This document shows, piece by piece, positions 51,128 to 60,246 of a stretch of DNA of 64,000 nt; positions within the stretch are counted from its first letter, which is position 1, and each line of letters starts with the position of its first letter. The position numbers and the translations under genes were made by a program. The notes beneath the pieces are model-generated. The model had not been told where the DNA came from. It made no database searches and worked only from the letters and a program-made list of their open reading frames with translations. Location: assembly GCF_021647475.1 (NCBI RefSeq), contig NZ_JAKIUR010000001.1, positions 62,001-126,000 on the forward strand. The letters run 5' to 3'. Source of the stretch: Lutibacter sp. (GTDB taxonomy: Bacteria > Bacteroidota > Bacteroidia > Flavobacteriales > Flavobacteriaceae).

Positions 51128-52339
51128 ATGATTTTAGAAATGAAAGTTCCCTCTCCGGGAGAGTCTATTACAGAAGTAGAAATTGCAACTTGGTTAGTTG
51201 CAGATGGTGATTATGTAGAAAAAGATCAACCCATTGCTGAAGTTGATTCAGATAAAGCAACTTTAGAATTACCTGCTGAAGAAAGTGGTATAATCACTTT
51301 AAAAGCAGAAGAAGGAGATGTAGTTGCCGTTGGTGCAATAATTTGTTTGATTGATTTAGATGGTAAAAAACCTGAAGGTGTTGTTGCAAATAAAGAAGCT
51401 AAAATTGAAACGCCAAAAATTGCTGAAAAACCAGTCACTTCAAGCACACTTGAGAAAACCTATGCAAGTGGAACAGCTTCTCCAGCAGCTAAAAAAATAT
51501 TAGATGAAAAAAATATTAAATCTGATGAGGTAAAAGGGAGTGGACGAGATGGTAGAATTACCAAAGATGATGCTGTAAATGCAGTTCCTAGTATGGGGGC
51601 TCCAACTGGAGGATCACGTAATTCAGAGCGTAAAAAAATGTCAATGCTTCGTAGAAAAGTGGCTCAACGCTTGGTTGCGGTAAAAAATGAAACGGCAATG
51701 CTTACTACTTTTAATGAAGTTGATATGCAACCTATTTTTGATTTGAGAAAAGAATTTAAAGAAGATTTCAAATCAAAACACGGTGTTGGTTTAGGATTTA
51801 TGAGCTTTTTTACTTTGGCTGTGGTTAGAGCTTTAAAATTATTTCCAGATGTAAATGCTATGATTGATGGAGATTATAAAATTATGCACAATTTTCAAGA
51901 TATTTCCATTGCGGTTTCCGGGCCAAAAGGATTAATGGTTCCTGTAATTAGAAATGCTGAAAACTTATCATTTAGAGGTGTTGAAAGTGAAGTAAAACGT
52001 TTGGCTTTAAGAGCTAGAGAAGGTGAAATTACCGTTGATGAAATGACTGGTGGAACATTTACCATTACAAACGGAGGTGTGTTTGGATCTATGCTATCAA
52101 CTCCAATTATCAATCCTCCACAAAGTGGAATTTTAGGAATGCACAATATTATTGAACGTCCAGTTGCTATTAATGGCGAAGTGGTTATCAGACCAATAAT
52201 GTACGTTGCGCTATCTTATGACCATAGAGTTATTGATGGACGTGAATCGGTAGGATTTTTAGTGGCTGTAAAAGAAGCTCTAGAAAATCCTGTGGATATT
52301 TTAATGAATAATGATATTAAAAAAGCTTTGGAATTGTAA
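51128..52339 (+). CDS. sucB: Dihydrolipoyllysine succinyltransferase (2-oxoglutarate dehydrogenase E2)
   Basis: 403 aa. An N-terminal lipoyl domain with the modified Lys43 in EVDSDKATLEL, a peripheral-subunit-binding domain (ASPAAKKILDEKNIKSDEV, about 118-136, ending SGRDGRITKDD), and a catalytic domain with SYDHRVIDGRESV (about 363). One lipoyl domain and the active-site His-x3-Asp-Gly are as in normal E2o. Together with the upstream E1 it makes succinyl-CoA from 2-oxoglutarate. The gene ends near repeat copy 5. Confidence 0.97.
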   Translation: MILEMKVPSPGESITEVEIATWLVADGDYVEKDQPIAEVDSDKATLELPAEESGIITLKAEEGDVVAVGAIICLIDLDGKKPEGVVANKEAKIETPKIAEKPVTSSTLEKTYASGTASPAAKKILDEKNIKSDEVKGSGRDGRITKDDAVNAVPSMGAPTGGSRNSERKKMSMLRRKVAQRLVAVKNETAMLTTFNEVDMQPIFDLRKEFKEDFKSKHGVGLGFMSFFTLAVVRALKLFPDVNAMIDGDYKIMHNFQDISIAVSGPKGLMVPVIRNAENLSFRGVESEVKRLALRAREGEITVDEMTGGTFTITNGGVFGSMLSTPIINPPQSGILGMHNIIERPVAINGEVVIRPIMYVALSYDHRVIDGRESVGFLVAVKEALENPVDILMNNDIKKALEL

Positions 52340-52364
52340 TTATAACAACATGAAATAATAAAAA

Positions 52365-52485
52365 ATAACGTTATGCTGAACTCGTTTCATCATCTCATTT
52401 CTGTTTGATAACCAGTATTTTATTGAATACGACCCTGAAACAAGTTCAGGGTGACAACGTTATGTAAGATTACGGACTATCAGAT
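52365..52485. repeat. Intergenic repeat, variant copy 5
   Basis: Inverted ends ataacgtta...aacgttat bracket core arms ctgaactcgtttca and ccctgaaacaagttcaggg. The sequence then continues into attacggactatca, which matches the terminus of copies 1-3 (attacggacaatca). The head end of the full-length element is missing. It lies after sucB and before the convergent retropepsin gene. Confidence 0.6.
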
Positions 52486-52499
52486 TTTATTATCTCTAT

Positions 52500-52952
52500 T
52501 TAAAACTTAAATACTATTTTTTTTAAGTACAATCTATGTTTTTTATAATCAATAATTGCTTTACCCTTTTCTAAAACATCGGCACCAATAATGCCATCAA
52601 TAGCTTTTGCCTTATGCTCAGTTAAGGCTGTATTTACGTGAGTTAAATCAAGCAAAACCAAAGTCTGATTTTTGAATTTCCAATTTTGAATTTCGAGTTT
52701 ATTTTTTGATGAAATTTTAGTTTCCATTCCTGTGGCACCAGCTCCAGCAGCTTTAGTTTCAGAATCTTCAACAATTAGTTTAAACTTTTCAGCTAAATCA
52801 TTAGCTATACAAGAATTTGAAGCACCTGTATCTAAAATAAACCGACCTAAAACACCATTAATAGCAACTTTTAGCTCAAAATGATTGGTATTTATTTTTT
52901 TTAGTTTTATTTGTATGTATCGTTTTCTTTTTAAAATTCTGCTTAGCCTCAT
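52500..52952 (-). CDS. Retropepsin-like aspartic protease (clan AA)
   Basis: 150 aa, single domain. The catalytic motif is FILDTGASNSCI (Asp-Thr-Gly-Ala, about 39-50), preceded by a hydrophobic strand and followed by a second strand-rich half with IDGIIGADVLEKGKAIIDY, the 'GxDxL' type psi-loop. One protomer has one active-site Asp, so the enzyme must work as a dimer. No signal peptide is visible; the first residues are very basic. It lies 10 nt downstream of the CHAT protease gene. A role in processing a product of this locus is an inference. Confidence 0.85.
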   Translation of the reverse strand: MRLSRILKRKRYIQIKLKKINTNHFELKVAINGVLGRFILDTGASNSCIANDLAEKFKLIVEDSETKAAGAGATGMETKISSKNKLEIQNWKFKNQTLVLLDLTHVNTALTEHKAKAIDGIIGADVLEKGKAIIDYKKHRLYLKKIVFKF

Positions 52953-52962
52953 ACTTCAAAAT

Positions 52963-55659
52963 TTAAGAATTCAAAACTAGTCTTTTTACTAACAAATAAC
53001 TAGCAAATAAAACAAATACTAAAATAACTATCCATCCTAAATAATCATTAGCATTAGTTATTAAATTAGATTCACCAATATACACAAAACTTGCCCAATA
53101 GTAAGGCGATTTTTTACTAGCTGAAATAGTTTTATCATTTAAGTAATCTAGTTTAGAATTGTGTAATGCAATGGCTTTATTGGCTGTTTTATTATATTCT
53201 TTATAAAACCCTGCCATTAATTTTTCGGTAGATTTATCGTTTACTTTCCAAAGTGAAACTAGTAAATTTTTAACTCCTGCATACGAAAATCCACGTGCTA
53301 AACTCATAGCTCCTTCTCCTTTTCTTAACGTTCCTAATCCTGTTTCACAGGCACTTAACACCAGTAAATCTGTTTGTAAATTATATCCGTAAATTTCGGG
53401 TAAATATAAAGTTTTATCATAAAATTCAATAGCTGGTGGCGTGTAGTAATTACCTGCAGTTGCATGTGTTGATAAATGAATTATTGAATATTTTTTGGCT
53501 TGCTTTTCAAATGCTTCTTTTGAAGCGTTCGAATTAAATAAAAACTGACCAGCTTCATAGTTTTTTATACTTTTAGCTTCCTGTATTGTATAACTAAGTT
53601 CAGATAAATTTCGGTGATTATTTTTAAAAACAGGAAAAAATCCTATAAAATTATTTTTATTATTTTGAATAATTGTATTCTCATGCATTAAAATTGAAGC
53701 AGAAAATGCGTAACTAATTACAGTTTTATGAAGTAAATATGGTAATTTTTCAAAATTGAATATTGAAGTTTTTTTAGTAATTAGTGCATCAAACGGAATA
53801 AATGAGAATAAGTCATCGGGTATTATAATTGTATTTTTATGGAGCTTAGTGTTAAATAGATTTTTGTATAATTTAAAACCTAATTCGGTATATTTTTGAA
53901 CATTATTTTGTAAAGCAGTTCCTCTAGCATCTGCAAATAAATTTATAAATTCCGAAATTTGTTCATTAACCTTTTTTGTTTTAATAATTTTATTAATGCT
54001 AATTGGATTACTTTTTGAAATTGAAAAAACATAAATATTGCTTTTCCCATCAAAAAATTCAACTAACAATTCATTATTTTTTAATAGTTTTTTTCTAACT
54101 TTTTTTACGGTTATTAAACTATCTTTTTGAAGTAGTATTTGTGGATATTTTAATTTAATTTGTTGTTTTAATAGCTGTATTTTATTCGAAATTTTATTTC
54201 GTTGTTTTGTTAAATTTACTAATAATGCTACGGAAGCTTTTTCTTCTTTTAAGGTTTCAATTATTATACTTTTATTTAATTGAGCACTTTTAAAAGCTAA
54301 TTTTTTTTCAAGAATAAACAAACTGTCATTTTTAAAGGGTGACTTTAAAAAAGTAGCTTCTTTTGCTTCTAACAACACTAAAGATTTAGATTGCTCTGCA
54401 TACTGAAAACCTCTTTCAAGCCAAACATTATTACTAGTTTGCTGATATAATTTAAAGCACAAATCTATACAACTTTCACTTCTGTTTCTATTTCCTTGCT
54501 GCTGTATTAATTTTGAATTTTGACTTAAATATGATGTTCTCAATTTATCTTCAACATTAAAGGCTAAATCAAAATTTTTTAATGCATTTTTATAATTATT
54601 TGTTTGAATAAGTGCATTTGCTCTTCCATCTAAAGATTCTTTTAAGGTGTTTTCTGGATAAAAATATAAGGTTAATGGATTTTCAAATACAGTTTTAGGA
54701 TTGTATTTTGGCAACAATGTTTGTAAAGATTTTTGATAAAACCTTAATGCTTTTTCAAACTGCTTTTGTATTGTATAAACCTCAGCCTTTCGGTTGTAAA
54801 TTTTAGCAACTTCTCTGTCATTTTTTCCAAATGCAATTTTAGCGGTTTTTAACGCTTTGTCAAATTCAATTAAAGCTTTGTCAAACTCTTTTTGTGTTAT
54901 AAAACAATTTCCTAATGTAATGGCATTTCTTGTTGAAACTGAAAGGTTTCTTTTAATATTCAATTTATTTGACAATAAACTGTTTTCTTTAGCTTTTTCA
55001 ACTTCGTTTAAAAAGAAATAATCAATTGCTAAATCGGAATATAACCTAGATTTAATTGGTTTTTTAACACTTAAATCTAAGGCTAAATTTAAGTAGTTTA
55101 TGGCTGATTTATAAGCTCCTTTTGTTCTATAAACTATCGCTAAATTAGAATATCCTGCTATTATTTGAGCAGTGTTATTTTCCTTTTGAGCTTTTTCTAT
55201 AGTAATTTTTAAGATATCTTCAGCTCTGTCAACATCGCCTAATCTTGTATAATTATTTGCCAAAGGTTTTAGGCAAAATTCAATAATATTATAATTTAGT
55301 ATTCTTTTACTTTTGTATATGGCATATGCTTTTTCATATTGAATAATAGATTGATTTATAAAGCCAAATTGTTTTAAATAAAAAGCATAATTAATATATA
55401 AATAAAGTTGAGCCGTAAATTCTTTTTTATGGATAGGTTTACGCCATAATTTAGAGGTTATTTTTTTAAAAATAGATAATTTTTCTACTGAAGGATTTTT
55501 AGCAAACTCGTCTAAATACACATAAATATATTCTGAGTAATTATCTTGTTGCCTTAATGATTTAACTTTATCCTCAAAATTAATATCTGATTTTTGAGCA
55601 ACCGCTAGTGCTGAAAAAAATATAAAAATAACTACATTAATTTTAGTTAACATAAGCAT
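52963..55659 (-). CDS. TPR-CHAT caspase-like protease, membrane-anchored
   Basis: 898 aa. A signal peptide (MLMLTKINVVIFIFFSALAVAQ) precedes about ten TPR helical pairs (about 95-400), a coiled-coil linker, and a CHAT domain (about 590-860). The catalytic dyad is intact: His in IIHLSTHATAG (about 729) and Cys in LSACETGLGTLRKGEGA (about 769). A C-terminal transmembrane helix (WIVILVFVLFASYLLVK, about 875-891) anchors it with the protease domain in the periplasm. The gene follows the PKD/barrel gene by 3 nt and precedes the retropepsin gene by 10 nt. CHAT proteins are caspase relatives; the target is unknown here. Confidence 0.9.
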   Translation of the reverse strand: MLMLTKINVVIFIFFSALAVAQKSDINFEDKVKSLRQQDNYSEYIYVYLDEFAKNPSVEKLSIFKKITSKLWRKPIHKKEFTAQLYLYINYAFYLKQFGFINQSIIQYEKAYAIYKSKRILNYNIIEFCLKPLANNYTRLGDVDRAEDILKITIEKAQKENNTAQIIAGYSNLAIVYRTKGAYKSAINYLNLALDLSVKKPIKSRLYSDLAIDYFFLNEVEKAKENSLLSNKLNIKRNLSVSTRNAITLGNCFITQKEFDKALIEFDKALKTAKIAFGKNDREVAKIYNRKAEVYTIQKQFEKALRFYQKSLQTLLPKYNPKTVFENPLTLYFYPENTLKESLDGRANALIQTNNYKNALKNFDLAFNVEDKLRTSYLSQNSKLIQQQGNRNRSESCIDLCFKLYQQTSNNVWLERGFQYAEQSKSLVLLEAKEATFLKSPFKNDSLFILEKKLAFKSAQLNKSIIIETLKEEKASVALLVNLTKQRNKISNKIQLLKQQIKLKYPQILLQKDSLITVKKVRKKLLKNNELLVEFFDGKSNIYVFSISKSNPISINKIIKTKKVNEQISEFINLFADARGTALQNNVQKYTELGFKLYKNLFNTKLHKNTIIIPDDLFSFIPFDALITKKTSIFNFEKLPYLLHKTVISYAFSASILMHENTIIQNNKNNFIGFFPVFKNNHRNLSELSYTIQEAKSIKNYEAGQFLFNSNASKEAFEKQAKKYSIIHLSTHATAGNYYTPPAIEFYDKTLYLPEIYGYNLQTDLLVLSACETGLGTLRKGEGAMSLARGFSYAGVKNLLVSLWKVNDKSTEKLMAGFYKEYNKTANKAIALHNSKLDYLNDKTISASKKSPYYWASFVYIGESNLITNANDYLGWIVILVFVLFASYLLVKRLVLNS

Positions 55660-55662
55660 CTT

Positions 55663-57651
55663 TTATATTTTCCAAATGGCATAAAAATGAAGTTGGGAAT
55701 GAGGTTCATTAAAATTATAGATATAACGTATGCCAATGCTTGGCCCAATTCTAGCGGCTCCAATAGTAATATCACCAAAAATACCGTATTTAATATCTTT
55801 AAATGAAGATTTATTTTCAAATGTTCTGGTTTCATTGAGTGTATCAATTGGATCTCCTACAGTATTTTTATAATAGGTGAAATAACTCGAATTTATAGTA
55901 TTGTTTGATTTATTAGAAATATCAAATGAAAGTTGAGGTCCAACTCCCAAACCAAAAATGCCATTCAAATTATAACGAAAAGAAACAGGAACAACATCAA
56001 TATTTAATTCGGTAATTTTTGAAGTTATATCATCAAACCGTATGGCACTATCAATTATACCTGCCTGAGTGTCAATTGGCCCAATAATTTCACTGGCATT
56101 TTTAAAATCTGCAAATTTATGAGTAGAAATCATTAACTCTGCTTGTAAATATTTTTTATATGATTTATAGGGAGAAATAGTGGCTCCAACAAAATAACTT
56201 TTAGAGTTTTTTACATTTAAATAACTATTATAACCCGATTTTACTCCAATCGAAATTCCTGGAGAAAACCGAGACGTTGACGTATTTGTAATTATGGGTT
56301 CGTTTTTATCAAAAATTATTTCGGTTTTACTTTTTGATTTCTTTTTATGAAAATCTTTTCCAAATTTTAAAGAATATTTTACAAATCCTTTGGTAGAATC
56401 TTTATCGTGCACTCCTTTTTGGGCTGTTCCTGGAAGATAGATGTTTTTAAATTGAAATGAAATTTTATCTTTACTAATAATTGTATCTAAACAACTATAT
56501 CGGACTTCTGTATCTGGACAAATTGGACATTTAGGATACATATCGAGTACCTTTAACGTTGATTTATCTAACATTTCAGGAATATCAACATTTAATTTAA
56601 TTAATCTGGCAGGTCCTTCGCCATTATTTTGGAATTGAACTTTGTATTTTAATCGTTTAAAACGAACCAATCTATAATTTAACCGAGTATCATAAACTGC
56701 CATTTTATTTGGATCGTGTGAGGTTACAATTTCCATTTCTTTAGTAATTACTTTATGTGAATCGCCACTGCGTTCAGGGACATAAATACTTCTGATTGAA
56801 ATTACGGCACTGGTATCTTTTAGCATTTCGGGTGTAGTTTTAAAACTAAAAAACATATTGCGTGTTTCATTGGCATCTAAATTATCAACATCATAAATTT
56901 TAACATCTTGATAATATGCTTCTGCATCCTTTAATGTTTGTGGAAAATTTTGCTTTAAAGTATCATTTCCAATTAAGTTCTTATCAATAAAAGTAGTAAT
57001 ACCTGTGCTTTTTATAAATTCATCTTTTGAAATATATTTATTGTTATCTGCAACTGTTTTTGAAAAAACTTCACTTTCATTATGGTACAATCTAACAGCT
57101 ACTAAATCAAAATTTTTGGCTTTATATTTTTTTTCATTAAAAAATAGATAAATTTTTCCATTAGTTATATATTCTTTTGAATTGCCATAACTTAAAACTA
57201 ATTGTATTTCTTCATCTGGTTTTGGATCTCTATTTATTTGCAATCTAAAACCATTATGTGCTGCTAATAAATAATGATTTTCATTTTCTGAAATAGCAAA
57301 CTTTTCTTCATTTACAGTTACCTCTTTTGGACGTGTAGTAGGTGGTTTACCATCATCATAATTATTAGTTACTGAAAGTTGTACTTTGTAATTTCCTTTA
57401 TTTTTATAAACATGCTTTGGTTCCTTTTCAAAACTATAATTTCCATCACCAAACTCCCAATAATAGGTGTAAAATGCTTTAGGTGCTCCAGCAATTTGAT
57501 TTAACTGAGGTGTTTGCGGATTAAAAAAAACTTTATTCTCATCCACCGTATAATTAATAGTTGCAGACCTATTAATTGTATCATTTTCAATTTCTTGTGC
57601 GTAAAAACACGTTTGAAATAATAAAAAAAAGAGTATAAAATAATTTTTCAT
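55663..57651 (-). CDS. PKD-domain protein with C-terminal outer-membrane barrel
   Basis: 662 aa. Signal peptide MKNYFILFFLLFQTCFYAQ; PKD domain (about 45-115, with YYWEFGDGNYSFEKEP and KVQLSVTNNYDDGK); a middle region with a beta-sandwich (about 310-440) and a Cys-rich loop (MYPKCPICPDTEVRYSC); and, from about residue 465, alternating strands of an outer-membrane barrel ending RYIYNFNEPHSQLHFYAIWKI. A TAnnTTTG-like box (57668-57675) lies 17 nt upstream. It is the first gene of an operon with the TPR-CHAT and retropepsin-like proteases, so it may be the outer-membrane sensor or substrate of that system. Confidence 0.8.
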   Translation of the reverse strand: MKNYFILFFLLFQTCFYAQEIENDTINRSATINYTVDENKVFFNPQTPQLNQIAGAPKAFYTYYWEFGDGNYSFEKEPKHVYKNKGNYKVQLSVTNNYDDGKPPTTRPKEVTVNEEKFAISENENHYLLAAHNGFRLQINRDPKPDEEIQLVLSYGNSKEYITNGKIYLFFNEKKYKAKNFDLVAVRLYHNESEVFSKTVADNNKYISKDEFIKSTGITTFIDKNLIGNDTLKQNFPQTLKDAEAYYQDVKIYDVDNLDANETRNMFFSFKTTPEMLKDTSAVISIRSIYVPERSGDSHKVITKEMEIVTSHDPNKMAVYDTRLNYRLVRFKRLKYKVQFQNNGEGPARLIKLNVDIPEMLDKSTLKVLDMYPKCPICPDTEVRYSCLDTIISKDKISFQFKNIYLPGTAQKGVHDKDSTKGFVKYSLKFGKDFHKKKSKSKTEIIFDKNEPIITNTSTSRFSPGISIGVKSGYNSYLNVKNSKSYFVGATISPYKSYKKYLQAELMISTHKFADFKNASEIIGPIDTQAGIIDSAIRFDDITSKITELNIDVVPVSFRYNLNGIFGLGVGPQLSFDISNKSNNTINSSYFTYYKNTVGDPIDTLNETRTFENKSSFKDIKYGIFGDITIGAARIGPSIGIRYIYNFNEPHSQLHFYAIWKI

Positions 57652-57667
57652 AGTTAGTAGATTTAAA

Positions 57668-57675
57668 CAAATATA
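57668..57675 (-). promoter_or_regulatory. -7 box candidate for the PKD/CHAT operon
   Basis: TATATTTG on the minus strand matches TAnnTTTG, 17 nt before the ATG of the PKD gene; the TTG -33 box is not clear. Confidence 0.45.
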
Positions 57676-57709
57676 AAGAAAGCATTTTAATTAATTTTTT
57701 TAATGAGAT

Positions 57710-57740
57710 AATCTCCCTTGCAATTAAGCCAAGGGAGATT
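57710..57740. terminator. Hairpin downstream of the 57770-58795 lipoprotein gene
   Basis: Perfect 11-bp inverted repeat aatctcccttg / caagggagatt with a 9-nt loop. The T-run that should follow on the minus strand is weak, so it may be an attenuator or an RNA-stabilising hairpin rather than a full terminator. Confidence 0.6.
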
Positions 57741-57769
57741 TTACTTATTTACTACAATTTGTGGGGATA

Positions 57770-58795
57770 CTATGGCAGTCCGTTAATTAAAGCTTCTAAA
57801 GCTGGTTGTGTTATTGGAGTTAAACTTGAAATAACTTCTATATGACCATCAACAATTGTTGTTCCTTGTATTGCATAATTTAGTTGTCCGTTTATTTCTG
57901 CAACCATAATAATGTGAACTTGTTGTCCTATTGGAATCATTCCATAATGTTCAGTAAACATTTCAAGTGCTGTATCCCAAACATCCATTCTTGCTAAAGC
58001 TGTTGGCTCTCCATCGTATGATAAATACACTGCACAATTCTCTTGGTTAAATTCATTTGGCACATCAATATAAAGTTGAGTTTTAGGTCCTGTAAAGTTG
58101 TACCATCTGTCAAGATTAGTCCAACCAAAATCACCAATATCATAGTTGTAAGTTGCAAATTCGCCATTTGCACCTCCTCCATCTTTAATTTGAGCATTAT
58201 CATTTTCCCCATCATTATCCTCATCAGTTTCAATCCAATTTCCATTTGTATCATCATCTCCTCTAAAAATTTGCATTCCGCCATCTAAATCTGCAAAATC
58301 AATAGGTCTGCTTTCCACTGAAGCCATTTCTAATAATTCTAAATTATTTGTGTCTTGTTCGGCATTTATAAAAAATTCTCCTGCTGATTTTAATACTTCT
58401 TTGTCTCCGTTAGCTCTCATTCCTAAGGTTGACTTATTTTTCAAAAGCATGGAAGCTTTATCATAAATCTCAATTAATTTTACGGTTACATTTCCTGTTA
58501 CTGGTGTTCCATTTAATCCGAAAGAATTTGGCTGAAATGTTACTTTAGTTCCTTGTGTTCCTGTAATAACACCACCTGTTGAGGCATCAATAGTAAATTC
58601 TTGTACTGCATTGGCTCTGTTGTCATCAAACCTTTGATTAAGTGCTGCTCCATCTGGCAACGGTGGCTGTATATCTTCTTTTGGATTACAGCTAGTAACA
58701 AATACTAATAATGATATGCCTACCACATTTTTTAAAATACTGCTCACAACTTTCCTTTTATTAAAGTTTGTGAAATTTTGTTTTTTGTTTTTCAT
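57770..58795 (-). CDS. Secreted lipoprotein, ZU5-like beta domain
   Basis: 341 aa. The N-terminus is long and basic before the lipoprotein signal (VVGISLLVFVTSC, Cys about 36). The first part (GGVITGTQGTKVTFQPNSFG, NVTVKLIEIY) resembles a ZU5 domain, and an acidic, asparagine-rich loop TDEDNDGENDNAQ may bind calcium. Later strands contain YLSYDGEPTALARMD. It precedes the PKD/CHAT operon by 118 nt on the same strand, separated by a hairpin, and is divergent from the sigma factor gene, whose product may control it. No enzymatic motif is seen. Confidence 0.8.
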   Translation of the reverse strand: MKNKKQNFTNFNKRKVVSSILKNVVGISLLVFVTSCNPKEDIQPPLPDGAALNQRFDDNRANAVQEFTIDASTGGVITGTQGTKVTFQPNSFGLNGTPVTGNVTVKLIEIYDKASMLLKNKSTLGMRANGDKEVLKSAGEFFINAEQDTNNLELLEMASVESRPIDFADLDGGMQIFRGDDDTNGNWIETDEDNDGENDNAQIKDGGGANGEFATYNYDIGDFGWTNLDRWYNFTGPKTQLYIDVPNEFNQENCAVYLSYDGEPTALARMDVWDTALEMFTEHYGMIPIGQQVHIIMVAEINGQLNYAIQGTTIVDGHIEVISSLTPITQPALEALINGLP

Positions 58796-58911
58796 AATTA
58801 TTAAAATTTAATTGTTTTTAATTTCGTTTTACATTTACATATCAACTAAATTTTATTTTGTTACCTCTTTTTCTTTAAAAAAAATTAAATTAGCTATCTG
58901 TAGCTAAAAAA

Positions 58912-59487
58912 ATGAAACAAAAACCGCATAAAGATCACTTATATATTGAGGCCTTATTAAAAAACGACAGTAGGGTGCTTTCTAAAATTTATGAGAAGTA
59001 TTCTTATAAAATTGTTTCTTATGTTAGAAAAAACAGTGGAAATTCAGATGATGCACAAGATATTATTCAAGAAGTGTTGGTTACCATATATCATCAAGCA
59101 AAAGAGAAAAACTTTATACTTACTTGTCCGTTTGATGCTTATTTTTATTTGTTATGTAAACGTAAATGGTTAAATGAATTAAAAAAAAGAGGGAATACTA
59201 GGGTAACAATTTTAGATGATGACATATCTATTACTGAAGAGCAAGAACAACAAGTTGAAGAAACTGAAATTTTTGAACTGCAACATCAGCTTTTTGAATT
59301 AAAATTTAAAGAATTAGGTAAAAAATGTCAAGAATTATTAAAAACATCCTTTAAAATTAAATCCATGGAAAAAGTTGCAAAAATTTTAGGCGTTACTTAT
59401 GGATATGCTCGCAAAAAGAAATCAGAATGTATGAAAAAATTAACCCTACTTGTGAAAAATTCGAGAGAATATCATCAGTTAAAATAG
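58912..59487 (+). CDS. RNA polymerase sigma-70-type factor
   Basis: 191 aa. Region 2 is visible as LSKIYEKYSYKIVSYVRKNS followed by NSDDAQDIIQEVLVTIY; region 4 as LKTSFKIKSMEKVAKILGV followed by TYGYARKKKSECMKKL, the helix-turn-helix. It is an ECF-sized factor without an FecR-type partner; instead the next gene encodes a membrane TPR protein with anti-sigma-like layout, 10 nt downstream. It is divergent from the lipoprotein/CHAT operon block, a common position for the regulator of such genes. Confidence 0.9.
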   Translation: MKQKPHKDHLYIEALLKNDSRVLSKIYEKYSYKIVSYVRKNSGNSDDAQDIIQEVLVTIYHQAKEKNFILTCPFDAYFYLLCKRKWLNELKKRGNTRVTILDDDISITEEQEQQVEETEIFELQHQLFELKFKELGKKCQELLKTSFKIKSMEKVAKILGVTYGYARKKKSECMKKLTLLVKNSREYHQLK

Positions 59488-59497
59488 TATTATTAAA

Positions 59498-60235
59498 ATG
59501 AAAGAAGATAGATACATATTATTTGAAAATTACTTAACGAATAAACTTTCTAATACCGAACTTCAATCTTTTGAAAAAAAATTAGAAAAGGATACTGATT
59601 TTAAACAAGAATTTGAAATTTATAAAAATTTAAATACTTCATTAAAATCTAAGTTTGAAAATGAAGAATCTGAAATAGCACTTAAAAAAACCTTAAATAA
59701 TTTAGGATCTCAGTTTATTAAACACAACAAATCAAAAAAACAAAAAGTAATTTCATTATTTAATTATAAAAGTTTAATGATAGCTGCTAGTATTGCATTA
59801 TTGGTTAGTTTATTTATATTTAAAAACGGAAAGCCTGTTTATAGTGATTTTTCCAATCATAACGCTTTAGAAATAGTTGTTAGAGGTGAAAATAATGGCA
59901 CTGTTGTTAAAGCTGAAAACGCATTCAATTCAAAAAATTATAAAGAAGCATTACAACAATTAACCATTTTATCTAATACCTATCCAAACGATACTGAAAT
60001 TAAATTATACCAAGGGATTTCTAACCTTGAATTAGGGAATTATACAAATGCAGAAACTATTTTTAATAAAATTAGTGAAGGAAATTCAGCTTTTGCAACT
60101 ACAGCAACTTGGTATAAAGCATTAAATTATTTAAAACAAAAAGAGTTTAAAAAGTGTAAAGAAGTTTTAAAAACGATTCCTAAAAGTGCTGATAAATTTG
60201 GACAAGCTAAAAAATTATTGAATAAATTAAAGTAA
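59498..60235 (+). CDS. Membrane TPR protein, anti-sigma-like
   Basis: 245 aa. The N-terminal cytoplasmic part (YILFENYLTNKLSNTELQSF, typical of anti-sigma/zinc-finger-less bacteroidetal regulators) is followed by one transmembrane helix near residue 92-110 (SLMIAASIALLVSLFIF) and a periplasmic TPR region (EALQQLTILSNTYPNDTEI and LYQGISNLELGNYTNAETIF). It starts 10 nt after the sigma gene. The layout suggests a transmembrane anti-sigma factor that senses envelope proteins through its TPRs, possibly those of the neighbouring locus; this is an inference. Confidence 0.8.
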   Translation: MKEDRYILFENYLTNKLSNTELQSFEKKLEKDTDFKQEFEIYKNLNTSLKSKFENEESEIALKKTLNNLGSQFIKHNKSKKQKVISLFNYKSLMIAASIALLVSLFIFKNGKPVYSDFSNHNALEIVVRGENNGTVVKAENAFNSKNYKEALQQLTILSNTYPNDTEIKLYQGISNLELGNYTNAETIFNKISEGNSAFATTATWYKALNYLKQKEFKKCKEVLKTIPKSADKFGQAKKLLNKLK

Positions 60236-60246
60236 AACACTAAATT

